Assembly: GCF_000204135.1 (NCBI RefSeq)
Contig: NC_015408.1
Coordinates: 868,001 to 932,000 of the forward strand
DNA from: Chlamydia pecorum E58
GTDB lineage: Bacteria > Chlamydiota > Chlamydiia > Chlamydiales > Chlamydiaceae
DNA length: 64,000 bases
Reading direction: 5' to 3'
Shown: positions 16,895 through 24,863 of the stretch, one piece after another
Position numbering within the stretch: the stretch's first letter is position 1
How the letters are laid out: each line of letters starts with the position of its first letter
The notes under the pieces: model-generated
Databases searched by the model: none
What the model was told of the DNA's origin: nothing
Seen by the model: the letters and a program-made list of their open reading frames with translations, nothing else
Position numbers and translations under genes: made by a program

Positions 16895-17584
16895 ATGTTT
16901 CGTTTCTTCAAAAAGGTTTTATTGCTCTCTCTTCTCTCCATTATGACTTTTTCCTTAGACGCTGCGGCAGAAACTCCTTCAGGGTTTTTAGGAAGAATTA
17001 AGGGGTGGTTTTCTAAGGGAGAACTGCAAAACGATATACTGGAAACAACCCAGGTTAAGGATTCCCTACAGTGGAAGCGCTATGACTATACGCAAAGCAA
17101 TGGGTTTTCTATAAAGCTTCCTGGAGAACCGGATCATACAGGGCAAATTGTTGAAATTCCTCAGTCTGACATTACTATACACTATAATACCTATGTTACA
17201 GAGACCTCTAATGACAATACTGTTTACGTTGTTTCTGTTTGGGAGTATCCAGAAAAAGTGGATATTAGCCGTCCAGAACTCAATCTCCAAGAAGGATTTG
17301 CGGGTATGCTGCAGGCACTACCTGAGTGCCAAGTTCTATTCATGCAGGCAACGCAAGTCCAGGGACATAAAGCTTTAGAGTTTTGGGTTTCTTGTGAGGA
17401 TGTGTATTTTCGAGGAATTCTCGTTTCTGTAAACCATACCTTGTACCAAGTCTTTATGGTGTATAAAAACAAAAATCCTAAGGCTTTAGACAAAGAATAC
17501 GAGACGTTCTCAAAATCTTTTACTGTCACAAAAGTCAAAGAGTCGAAAACACTAACTTCTATACGAAAGAAAATCCGGTTATAA
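16895..17584 (+). CDS. Secreted conserved chlamydial hypothetical protein
   Basis: A 229-residue protein with a clear N-terminal signal peptide (MFRFFKKVLLLSLLSIMTFS, cleavage likely after LDAAAE). The mature part has a short amphipathic stretch (FLGRIKGWFSKGE), then an alpha/beta domain of about 150 residues (GFSIKLPGEPDHTGQ, YVVSVWEYPEKVD, GHKALEFWVSCEDVYFRG) and a basic tail. By position next to kdsB-pyrG it is probably the orthologue of C. trachomatis CT181, whose function is unknown to me. No enzyme motif is seen. It is divergent from kdsB. The ATG has no obvious Shine-Dalgarno. A periplasmic location is inferred. Confidence 0.75.
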   Translation: MFRFFKKVLLLSLLSIMTFSLDAAAETPSGFLGRIKGWFSKGELQNDILETTQVKDSLQWKRYDYTQSNGFSIKLPGEPDHTGQIVEIPQSDITIHYNTYVTETSNDNTVYVVSVWEYPEKVDISRPELNLQEGFAGMLQALPECQVLFMQATQVQGHKALEFWVSCEDVYFRGILVSVNHTLYQVFMVYKNKNPKALDKEYETFSKSFTVTKVKESKTLTSIRKKIRL

Positions 17585-17610
17585 ACCAGTTCTCCTTATT
17601 TCGAAGATTT

Positions 17611-17657
17611 GCTCTTTCAAGTTTAGTTTTTTCGCTACCTACTAGACTTGAAAGAGC
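17611..17657. repeat. 12-bp inverted repeat between two secreted-protein genes
   Basis: GCTCTTTCAAGT (17611-17622) and ACTTGAAAGAGC (17646-17657) are perfect inverted repeats separated by 23 nt. No T run follows. It may end transcription of the upstream gene or protect the mRNA end. Confidence 0.5.
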
Positions 17658-17764
17658 CATCTTCACCAGGAAGCTTTTCCATGTCTCTTTCTGAGAGCTT
17701 TCCTATATCTTCTACCTAGGAATTCAGGTTTTTCTATTCTCTTTAACTCTATTTCTCCTATAAG

Positions 17765-18691
17765 GTGCTTATATGCTTTTTGTGTGCCAGTGCTATGCTT
17801 CGTCTATTTGCGCTCATTCTCTTTTTGGGATCTGCGATCTCAGGATTTGCTAGTGAAGATGGTCTTCTCCTTTTAGAAAAGCAGGCTCCTATAAGCCGTA
17901 TAGGCATTATATTCGCACTTCCAGAAACAGAACGCGGAGCTTCAGAGTCTACGTGTCCTATTCCTTGGTTTTCCAACAGCGAGCGCTCTAGAGAGGGGAA
18001 ACGCACTTATTATTCGGGAGATTACTTTGGAAAATATCTGGTAGTCTCTTCTTTGTGGCCCAACAAAGTTTCTTCAGCTGTTGTAGCGTGCAACATGATC
18101 CTAAAACACAATGTGGATCTTATTTTAATTATTGGAACGTGTTATTCACGAGCTGACAATAGCTGCTTTGGAGACGTCTTAATTTCTCAAGGTTATATTA
18201 ACTACGATGCTGATGTAAGGCCTTTCTTTGAACGGTTCGAAATTCCTGATATTAAGCAGAGCATCTTTAAAACTAACACCCTCTATAAAGAAGCGATTAA
18301 AGAGGGGGGGAAGAAATTTCTTTTGAACCATAAAAAAGAGATTCAAACACTTTTGCAAACTTATGGTTATTTAAAACCTACAACAGAAACGCAACACACT
18401 CTAACCGAAGGGCTGGTGGCTACAGGAGAATCTTTTGCGATGTCTCGCAATTACTTTCTTTCCTTACAGAAACTTTATCCTGATATCCTGGGGTTTGATA
18501 GTGCAAGTGGTGCAGTCTCTCAAGTTTGCTATGAATATAATACGCCATGCTTGGGAGTGAATATAGTTGTTCCGCATCCCTTAGAATCTCCAAGCAAAGA
18601 AAGTTGGCAAATGTTTCAAACAGCAACAAGTAAAATTTATATGGATACGTTGCTGAAAAGTGTTTTATCAGAACTCTGTGTAACCCACTAA
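17765..18691 (+). CDS. Secreted MTA/SAH nucleosidase-like protein, active site apparently degenerate
   Basis: A 308-residue protein with the fold of the nucleoside phosphorylase/MTAN family. Landmarks are IGIIFALPETERG (family IGIIGAMxxE), DLILIIGTCYSRAD then FGDVLISQGYINYDADV (family GSAG and GDxVxSxxxxxHDxDV), and FDSASGAVSQVC (family VEMEATAIAHVC). A signal peptide or anchor precedes the domain (residues 10-30, AMLRLFALILFLGSAISGFA), which is unusual for a nucleosidase. The ribose-binding Met-Glu of the family motif is Ser-Ala here, and the catalytic Asp of RAISD is absent (VNIVVPHP). It is therefore probably exported and may not be a nucleosidase any more. The start at 17765 could also be a later ATG (MLRLFAL). 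Confidence 0.65.
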   Translation: MLICFLCASAMLRLFALILFLGSAISGFASEDGLLLLEKQAPISRIGIIFALPETERGASESTCPIPWFSNSERSREGKRTYYSGDYFGKYLVVSSLWPNKVSSAVVACNMILKHNVDLILIIGTCYSRADNSCFGDVLISQGYINYDADVRPFFERFEIPDIKQSIFKTNTLYKEAIKEGGKKFLLNHKKEIQTLLQTYGYLKPTTETQHTLTEGLVATGESFAMSRNYFLSLQKLYPDILGFDSASGAVSQVCYEYNTPCLGVNIVVPHPLESPSKESWQMFQTATSKIYMDTLLKSVLSELCVTH

Positions 18692-18716
18692 TCAAAACGT
18701 TATCATACTTTCTTTA

Positions 18717-18745
18717 TTGAGGTTAAATCTTTGAGCAAGTAAGAT
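18717..18745 (+). promoter_or_regulatory. Possible tRNA promoter
   Basis: TTGAGG (18717-18722), 17-bp spacer, TAAGAT (18740-18745), placed 31 bp before the first tRNA nucleotide. Confidence 0.5.
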
Positions 18746-18776
18746 AGTGGTTTAATTTCTTTCCCGAAACATGAAT

Positions 18777-18849
18777 GGGGACTTAGCTTAGTTGGTAGAG
18801 CGTCTGATTTGCATTCAGAAGGTCAGGAGTTCGAATCTCCTAGTCTCCA
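18777..18849 (+). tRNA. tRNA-Ala (anticodon TGC)
   Basis: A 73-nt cloverleaf. The acceptor GGGGACT pairs with AGTCTCC (one G-U), the D arm is AGCTTAGTTGGTAGAGC, and the anticodon stem TCTGA/TCAGA encloses loop TTTGCAT. The T arm is AGGAGTTCGAATCTCCT. CCA is not encoded. Identity Ala from TGC. Confidence 0.95.
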
Positions 18850-18854
18850 AACCT

Positions 18855-18928
18855 GCGGTTATAGCTCAGTTGGTTAGAGCGCGACACTGATAATGTCGAG
18901 GTCCCAAGTTCAAGTCTTGGTAACCGCA
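18855..18928 (+). tRNA. tRNA-Ile (anticodon GAT)
   Basis: A 74-nt cloverleaf. The acceptor GCGGTTA pairs with TAACCGC, the D arm is AGCTCAGTTGGTTAGAGC, and the anticodon stem CGACA/TGTCG encloses loop CTGATAA. The T arm is CCAAGTTCAAGTCTTGG. CCA is not encoded. It is 5 nt after tRNA-Ala, so both are one transcript. Confidence 0.95.
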
Positions 18929-18956
18929 AGCTTTCTGCTATGTTTTGGATCTTTTT

Positions 18957-19658
18957 ATGTTACAAGTTTCCAATTTGGATTATTCCTACAAGCAAGAAGT
19001 CATTTTTCAAGATGTTTCTTTTTCAGCACCTCGGGGGGCTATCACTATAATCTTAGGAAGATCTGGTGTGGGGAAAACCACTTTATTTCGTTTGCTCTCA
19101 GGCCTTTTGCTTCCAGATCAAGGCTCTCTACTTTGGCAAGGAGAGCCTCTCACTCAAGATCTTGTTGCCTATATGCAACAAAAGGAAGCTTTGCTTCCTT
19201 GGCGTACAGCCTTAAAAAATATCTTACTTCCCTATGAATTAGGGCCTTCTCATCTAAGAACTTCGGTACCTTCTTATCAGCTACAGAAAATTATTAAAAA
19301 TTTTGACTTGGATACTATTTTGGATCGCTATCCTGATGAGCTCTCTGGGGGGCAGAGACAGAGAGTTGCTTTAGCAACGCAATATTTATCTCAGAAGCCT
19401 ATTCTTCTTTTAGATGAGCCATTTTCTTCTTTAGATCTTCTTCTTAAAGAGCAGCTTTATAAAGATATCGAGATGTTAGCGAAACAAGAAAATAAAGCTG
19501 TAATCTTAGTGACTCATGATTTCCGAGATGTTCTATTTTTAGGGGATTTTGTTTTTGTGATTAAAAATCATAAATGCATTCCTGTATCCTTACAACGAGT
19601 TTCCTCTAATGATCATCATGTACTGAACTCCCTTAAAGACCTTTTAAGCACAACATGA
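18957..19658 (+). CDS. ABC transporter ATPase, TauB/SsuB-like
   Basis: ATPase of the nitrate/sulfonate/taurine importer subfamily. ATG at 18957 (MLQVSNLDYSYKQ) is chosen over a TTG at 18945. The 233 residues contain Walker A GRSGVGKTT, Q-loop YMQQKEALLPWRTALKN (the LLPWRT motif is typical of TauB/SsuB), signature LSGGQRQRVALATQYL, Walker B ILLLDEPFSSLD and switch histidine VTHDFRD. The gene begins only 28 nt after tRNA-Ile and may be co-transcribed with the tRNAs. No permease or binding protein is next to it, so its partners must lie elsewhere and the substrate is unknown. It probably corresponds to C. trachomatis CT180 (annotated TauB). Confidence 0.85.
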   Translation: MLQVSNLDYSYKQEVIFQDVSFSAPRGAITIILGRSGVGKTTLFRLLSGLLLPDQGSLLWQGEPLTQDLVAYMQQKEALLPWRTALKNILLPYELGPSHLRTSVPSYQLQKIIKNFDLDTILDRYPDELSGGQRQRVALATQYLSQKPILLLDEPFSSLDLLLKEQLYKDIEMLAKQENKAVILVTHDFRDVLFLGDFVFVIKNHKCIPVSLQRVSSNDHHVLNSLKDLLSTT

Positions 19659-20359
19659 AAACTCCAGGGGCATCTCTTAACTCTCTAATGCAAGCGCATG
19701 TTTTTTCTTCTGAAGAAAAGGTTGTGCTTTACCAAAAGATCACCAGGCATCGCTATCTTGGAGCTCCAGCTGCGATTTTTGCTGCGCTGATTTTAACCTT
19801 TGCTACAATGAGTATCTTTTTAGGGTGTGGGTTATGTTGTGTCTCTGAAGACCTGAATATTTGGATGGAGGTTATCCTTCCATTTCTCGTTCCTGCTATT
19901 CTTGCAATAGTCTTATTAGTGATTCCCTTATGTATTTATGCCTATCTGCATCACGAAAAAGCTATGGCTTTACAAGAGAATCTTGCTAAAAGCAACTACA
20001 CTCAAATCCTTGCACGCTGTCAGCAAAGTCCCTCTCTGCCTAGACCTAAAAAGCAGGTTTTAGTGAATTTTATCGAAACTGAAGTCTTAGAACCTACGTA
20101 TTCTCGTAGATTTTCTTATTCTAATCTTTTTTATACGCAGAAGTACATTTCAAAAATGTCTTCTTTAGAAGAATCTTCTTATCATAGCCTTATTAGCCAG
20201 TCTATAGATACTGTAAAAGAAAGAATTTTCATGAATAAAGAGCAGCGTTTAAAACAAGAAAAAAAAGAAAAAGAAGAAGAGGAAGAAAAAGCTCAGAAAT
20301 CTACTTCTTATATTTTACCTTCTCCTTTTTCCTCTCCTCACTTAAAGCTTTTAAAGTAG
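19655..20359 (+). CDS. Chlamydial hypothetical membrane protein with charged tail
   Basis: A 234-residue protein that overlaps the ABC ATPase by 4 bp (ATGA), so the two are coupled. Two transmembrane helices form a hairpin at about residues 38-60 (AAIFAALILTFATMSIFLGC) and 72-95 (VILPFLVPAILAIVLLVIPL). The remaining C-terminal 135 residues are soluble and end in a highly charged Lys/Glu run (EKKEKEEEEEKAQK) and a Pro/Ser tail. It is not a recognisable ABC permease, although its coupling to the ATPase is notable. The hairpin plus coiled tail also fits an Inc-type layout. Function unknown. Confidence 0.7.
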   Translation: MKTPGASLNSLMQAHVFSSEEKVVLYQKITRHRYLGAPAAIFAALILTFATMSIFLGCGLCCVSEDLNIWMEVILPFLVPAILAIVLLVIPLCIYAYLHHEKAMALQENLAKSNYTQILARCQQSPSLPRPKKQVLVNFIETEVLEPTYSRRFSYSNLFYTQKYISKMSSLEESSYHSLISQSIDTVKERIFMNKEQRLKQEKKEKEEEEEKAQKSTSYILPSPFSSPHLKLLK

Positions 20360-20365
20360 AAGATC

Positions 20366-21601
20366 CTATGCCCTTAACGTCCCTTTTCCTACTACGGTAA
20401 GGATAAAAGAGAGGATTCCTGTAATAAGAATAGGAAGGAATAGAGGCGCGTGAATATGAATGTGGAAAAATACAGGAGAAAGTAAGATCGCTGCCGAAAA
20501 AAGCAAATTTATCCATCGGATCTGTCGTAAGCTCTCAGAAAAAGCTAGGGTAGAAAAAACCAAAATTGCCCAGCAGCAAATGTTTAAAAAGCTCTTTAAA
20601 ATGGGTGAGGGCTGCATTGTACCTATGATCTTTATAAAAATCGCAACGACGACAACTTGGACAACCTGATTTAAGGGAAAAGAGATCCCTAAAAATGCCT
20701 GCTTACACGCTCTTTGCAAGGGTAACACGGTGCGCTCTTCCCAAAGTAGGGTATGTTTATAGTACTCTGAACCCAAAAAAGCAGTTTGTAATAAGGTTTT
20801 CTTATCTTCCCAGAACTGAAGCAGATACTTTACTGTTGCAAGGACCTCATCATACGCAAAGGCCATGGCTAGTGCAGGCTCTAGTGTTAAACAAAAACAT
20901 AGCCAACAGTCGAATCGTTGCAAGTACAAAACTATAGGAACTAAAGTGAGAACTATTGAGCTTCCTAGTGTGAGTGCTGTAGCTATGACAATCTTTGGTC
21001 TTGTATGCCATCGACGCTCACTTCCTGCTAAAGATAGCACAACAAGAAGGGTATATGCCGTCATCAGCATAGGGTATATCATGGAAAACTTAGAAAGCGT
21101 AATTTCCGAAATCCCCAAGCTTGCTGCTGTAAGGTAGCGTGTATGCAACCATGCTAAAGAGCAGATTACCAAAACGGCGGCTCTTCTTCCTCCTGCAGAG
21201 GGATTGTAGGAGGATCCTTCAGGAAGAGTAGGGCCTACTTCTAAAGCTTCGGGTCTTGTCGGGGAAATACATACAACTGCTAAGATGGCAAATCCTACTA
21301 GGGTATCATGTGCAAAAGCTACTGAAGGGCGTCCCTGAATACAGGCAAATAAAATCACCCAAAGTCCTATGAAAGCCCCCAACCAGAGAAAATCTCTTCT
21401 TTTTAAGAAAACAAGAGATAAAAGAATCAAAACGACTCCACAAACAGAATCAGAAACAATAAGATCTCTTTGCGTGTAGTTCAGGAGCGTAGGTGTACAA
21501 ATCAGTAAAAGCCCTAGGAAAGCTGGGAAAATATTTAATTTTAAAAATCGATAACGAAAATGCTTATAAATATTATCGATAGCTTCTTTATCCATAATCA
21601 A
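20366..21601 (-). CDS. Polytopic membrane protein with SPW-like repeats
   Basis: A 411-residue protein with roughly ten predicted transmembrane helices. The N-terminal part (about 20-125) has the pattern of SPW-repeat membrane domains, with paired helices and the segment RDFLWLGAFIGLWVILFACI. The C-terminal part repeats it (RQIRWINLLFSAAILLSPVF). The middle contains YLQRFDCWLCFCLTLEPALA, whose CWLC pair recalls vitamin-K-epoxide-reductase or DsbB-like redox proteins. The gene ends 6 bp from the convergent hypothetical gene and lies next to dsbA-dsbB, so a link to thiol redox is possible but unproven. The start may be either of the first two ATGs (MIM). Confidence 0.65.
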   Translation of the reverse strand: MIMDKEAIDNIYKHFRYRFLKLNIFPAFLGLLLICTPTLLNYTQRDLIVSDSVCGVVLILLSLVFLKRRDFLWLGAFIGLWVILFACIQGRPSVAFAHDTLVGFAILAVVCISPTRPEALEVGPTLPEGSSYNPSAGGRRAAVLVICSLAWLHTRYLTAASLGISEITLSKFSMIYPMLMTAYTLLVVLSLAGSERRWHTRPKIVIATALTLGSSIVLTLVPIVLYLQRFDCWLCFCLTLEPALAMAFAYDEVLATVKYLLQFWEDKKTLLQTAFLGSEYYKHTLLWEERTVLPLQRACKQAFLGISFPLNQVVQVVVVAIFIKIIGTMQPSPILKSFLNICCWAILVFSTLAFSESLRQIRWINLLFSAAILLSPVFFHIHIHAPLFLPILITGILSFILTVVGKGTLRA

Positions 21602-21771
21602 AAGGCTTTTGCACGTTCTTCTTCGTATAAAAAAGAAGGGGATAAAAGTGGAAGCTTTTTATCTACGAATACTTCAAATAAGATTTCCTAATTTTCCTAA
21701 AGAAAACCCCTCTTAAATAAAACTTTTTTGATTTTTTTGATTTTTTGTTCTATTGCTTAAAGGAGATCTTC

Positions 21772-22485
21772 ATGAAGAGAACAACTTTGAATAGAAAGGC
21801 CCTAGTTTCTGCAACAGCATTGTTTTTCTTTGTATGTTTAGGACTGATGGTCCATAAAAAACATACCCTCCTTCCTCCGAAATCCCACATTCCTACGAAC
21901 GCGAAAAATTTTCCTACCATTGGCAACCCTTATGCTCCCATTAACATTACGGTCTTTGAGGAGCCTTCATGTTCTGCTTGTGCAGAGTTCTCTACAGAAG
22001 TATTTCCTCTGATAAAGAAGCACTATATTGATACTGGTGAGGTCTCCTTTACATTGATCCCTGTATGCTTTATTCGTGGTTCCAAGCCTGCAGCACAAGC
22101 CTTGTATTGCATCTACCATCATGATGCTCGTCATCCTGATATACAGGCTTATATGGAGTATTTTCATCGTTTGCTTATCTATCCAAAGAAGGAGGGGAGC
22201 TACTGGGCTGAACCTCATGTTTTAACAAAGCTAGCAGAGGGATTAAAGACTAACTCTGGAAGAAGCATCAACGCCAAAGGCTTAGAGCAATGTGTTGCTT
22301 CGGGGAATTACTTAGAGCAAATCAAAAAAAACAATATTTATGGCTCTCAGGTTTTGGGTGGACAGCTCGCCACTCCCACTGCCGTAGTTGGAGATTATCT
22401 CATCGAAGATCCTACTTTTGATGAAATCGAGAGGGTGATCCGTCAAATTCGCCAGCTACAAGCCGCGGAGGAAGATGATGATTAA
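21772..22485 (+). CDS. dsbA: DsbA-like thiol:disulfide oxidoreductase
   Basis: Periplasmic thioredoxin-fold protein that introduces disulfides, which matters because chlamydial outer membrane proteins are heavily cross-linked. ATG at 21772 is preferred because AGGAG lies 8 bp upstream; an in-frame TTG at 21745 would extend it. The 237 residues start with an N-terminal signal anchor (LVSATALFFFVCLGLMVHKK). The active site C67-S-A-C70 is in FEEPSCSACAEF, and the cis-proline loop is in LATPTAVVGDY. The domain is of the DsbA/DSBA-like (BdbD-type) class. It overlaps dsbB by 11 bp. Confidence 0.9.
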   Translation: MKRTTLNRKALVSATALFFFVCLGLMVHKKHTLLPPKSHIPTNAKNFPTIGNPYAPINITVFEEPSCSACAEFSTEVFPLIKKHYIDTGEVSFTLIPVCFIRGSKPAAQALYCIYHHDARHPDIQAYMEYFHRLLIYPKKEGSYWAEPHVLTKLAEGLKTNSGRSINAKGLEQCVASGNYLEQIKKNNIYGSQVLGGQLATPTAVVGDYLIEDPTFDEIERVIRQIRQLQAAEEDDD

Positions 22486-22882
22486 ATTCCTACGTGCTCA
22501 TGCGCTTTATTGTGCCTGGCTTGTATCTTGCTTGGGCACTCTCATTAGCATTTTCTACAGCTATATTCTCAATATCGAACCCTGCATCCTTTGCCACTAC
22601 CAAAGAATCTGTTTATTTCCTCTCACGCTAATTTTAGGGATCGCCGCTTATCGCAACGATCCCTCTATAAAACTCTACATACTTCCCCAAACTCTTCTTG
22701 GGCTTGCCATTGCCATATACCAAATCTGCCTTCAGGAAATCCCTGGAATGCAAATCGATATTTGTGGACATATTTCCTGTAGCACAAGAATCCTTCTCTT
22801 TAGCTTTATTACCATCCCCATGGCCTCAGCTTTGGGCTTTTGTCTCATAGCCTGCCTGCTGATCTTAGCAAAACGCGACTAG
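22475..22882 (+). CDS. dsbB: DsbB-family disulfide-bond formation protein
   Basis: Inner-membrane quinone reductase that reoxidises DsbA. The 135 residues form four transmembrane helices. The first periplasmic redox pair is in NIEPCILCHYQRICLFPL, with the conserved CxxCxxQR quinone-site arginine. The second pair is in QIDICGHISCSTR. The start overlaps the dsbA 3' end, so the two are made together. The small size is typical of BdbC-type DsbB proteins. Confidence 0.9.
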   Translation: MMIKFLRAHALYCAWLVSCLGTLISIFYSYILNIEPCILCHYQRICLFPLTLILGIAAYRNDPSIKLYILPQTLLGLAIAIYQICLQEIPGMQIDICGHISCSTRILLFSFITIPMASALGFCLIACLLILAKRD

Positions 22883-23052
22883 TCTTTTTATCCTAAAACA
22901 CTCTTCTATAAAGCCAGGCCTACAGGAACTCTTAAACGATTTAAAAAATGAAAATCATAGGAATGTAGTTGTAAAACTCAACCTGTGTAATAAGAAGATT
23001 CCTTTAGAAACCATCTTTTTCCCACAGCAATACTCAGGGAGAAATGCGTTTT

Positions 23053-24171
23053 CTAAATCTCATTACATAAAATGGCTTCACGTAAATTTTTCATTACTTG
23101 CTGCATATAGTGAAGATTATGGATAGAAGCCCATATTGCAGCATTAGGCTCATGAACCTTAAATAAATGACGCAGATATGCTCTTGAAATCCCCGACGAA
23201 CAGGTTATGCAAGAGCATTGAGGATCTAGAGTTTCTAAGTCATGACTGTATTGTTGATGGAGAATCTTAATAGCTCCCTGTCGAGAAAGGATTAAGCCGT
23301 GGCGCGCAGCTTTAGTAGGATAAGAACTATCAAAAGAATCTATACCGCACTTTACCAGAGCTTCTATAGAAGGAAGGTCTCCAATCCCAAGAAGATGCAC
23401 AGGGCGCTCTTGAGATAAACATGAAGTGGTTGCCTGTACTACGGAGTGCATCTCCTCTCTATTGCGGCCTAAACTTCCTCCTATGGCCACTCCATCGAAA
23501 GGTTCATCCTCTACAAACTTACACCCTACACGACGCTGCTCAAAGTCAGTCCCACCATGAACCACCCCATACATCGATTGATATCCTGGGTTTTTTTTAT
23601 GGTAATCTAGGGAGCGCTTCTCCCAAACATAGGTTCGTGAACATGAACTTAAAAAGTATTCCTTTTCAGAATGAAAGGGGAGAAGCTCATCTAAGGGGAT
23701 AATAATATCTGCACCTAAATCTTTCTGTGCCTGGACAGAAACCTCTGGGGAAAGAAAAAGTTGTCTTCCATCACGATAAGACTTAAACCACGCCCCTTCA
23801 TCAGTCACTTTAAGCAAAGAGGGTGCCCCTTGTTTCTTCCCACAGCTCTTGATCTCTGCTGCTACAGAGCCATATGCTAAACTAAAAATCTGAAATCCCC
23901 CGGAGTCGGTAATTATGGGAGCATTCCTTCCTATAAAGGTATGCAAGCCTCCTAGTTTAGCAATCTCTGCAGTCCCAGGATGCAGGAGAAGATGGTAGGT
24001 ATTGCAAAACAATAGGGGAATAAAACTATGATCTATGACGCCTTTAAGAGCCCCATGCGTGGCTACAGGAACAAATGCTGGGGTATCAATTACACCGTGA
24101 GCAGTTTCTATTTGTCCTACCCGAGCTCGGGAACGCGTAGATTGATGAAGAAGATGAAATTTTAGTGCCAA
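23053..24171 (-). CDS. tgt: Queuine tRNA-ribosyltransferase
   Basis: Exchanges guanine-34 for queuine (or its precursor) in GU(N) tRNAs. The 372 residues contain the substrate-binding aspartate in TDSGGFQIFSLA, the GVVHGGTDFEQRR motif, IGGSLGRNREEM, and the catalytic nucleophile in DSSYPTKAARHG. The C-terminal zinc site is CSCITCSSGISRAYLRHLF, with the later His in VHEPNAA. Length is normal for bacterial Tgt. A YhhQ-type transporter gene lies nearby on the same strand. Chlamydiae lack the queuosine biosynthesis genes, so the enzyme probably uses queuine taken from the host (family knowledge plus inference). Confidence 0.96.
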   Translation of the reverse strand: MALKFHLLHQSTRSRARVGQIETAHGVIDTPAFVPVATHGALKGVIDHSFIPLLFCNTYHLLLHPGTAEIAKLGGLHTFIGRNAPIITDSGGFQIFSLAYGSVAAEIKSCGKKQGAPSLLKVTDEGAWFKSYRDGRQLFLSPEVSVQAQKDLGADIIIPLDELLPFHSEKEYFLSSCSRTYVWEKRSLDYHKKNPGYQSMYGVVHGGTDFEQRRVGCKFVEDEPFDGVAIGGSLGRNREEMHSVVQATTSCLSQERPVHLLGIGDLPSIEALVKCGIDSFDSSYPTKAARHGLILSRQGAIKILHQQYSHDLETLDPQCSCITCSSGISRAYLRHLFKVHEPNAAIWASIHNLHYMQQVMKNLREAILCNEI

Positions 24172-24380
24172 AATCTTAACAACTGCAAGGATTTAGAACT
24201 TTACAGAAGAAAAGAATATCGGGGGAAGGGTTTAGAGTAAATATTATTTGTTTATTCTCTAATAAGAAAAGAAGTTAAGATATTTACATAACTGAAAAAC
24301 TTCCTTGCTGCAATAGGTTTTTTTTAAAAAGTCGTGTATAATAGGTAGCGATTCTTTAAAAAAAAGCTGTAAAGTCCAAA

Positions 24381-24863
24381 ATGCATGCAGTAACCACTCC
24401 CTATGAGGAGTTTATTCAAACTATACAAACCTATCCTTCCCCAATAAAATGTCTTGTTGTTGGGAGGTACCATGACTATGGTGAGCTTGAACATACTCCC
24501 AAAAGGATCTTGCCCTATGCAAGCCAGATGCCTCTTAAAATGCGTTTGTATCGTAGTCTTCCCCTCATTTCTACACTCGCCGGAAGCATTCGGATTCTAG
24601 AAGCAATTAAAGCTCCCTTGCACCCCAAAGACCGTTGTGCACATAAAATCGAGCTTCTCTGCGGAGTTATTGAGCTTTTAGGGTTAGGAATTCTTTTATT
24701 TATTTTTGATATTGTTCGCTATGTCCTTGCTTTTGTCTTATCTCTGCTATCCATGCATGCCGTAGACTTTGCTAGCGTAATTTCCCGTTTTTCACATCCC
24801 GCATCCCAGCAAATGTTACGCTTTTCTATGTTTTTAGGGGAACTTAGCGAAGTGATTATTTAA
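24381..24863 (+). CDS. Small chlamydial membrane protein, possible Inc
   Basis: A 160-residue protein from the ATG at 24381. Residues about 1-60 are soluble and Tyr/Pro-rich. A hydrophobic hairpin spans about 88-125 (CGVIELLGLGILLFIFDIVR, then YVLAFVLSLLS). A weaker motif, PLISTLAGSIRILEAIKA, with a following His/Arg segment, resembles the one in the gene at 27198 (PIVGSILGLSRLYSVWS), so both may belong to one lineage-specific family. The 3' end overlaps that of the convergent yhhQ gene by 30 bp. Function unknown; an inclusion-membrane role is inference. Confidence 0.6.
   Translation: MHAVTTPYEEFIQTIQTYPSPIKCLVVGRYHDYGELEHTPKRILPYASQMPLKMRLYRSLPLISTLAGSIRILEAIKAPLHPKDRCAHKIELLCGVIELLGLGILLFIFDIVRYVLAFVLSLLSMHAVDFASVISRFSHPASQQMLRFSMFLGELSEVII

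Noticed and set aside
20460..21137. Several + strand open frames opposite the SPW-like membrane protein
   Set aside because: They lie wholly antisense to a polytopic membrane protein with clear helices and have no own signals.
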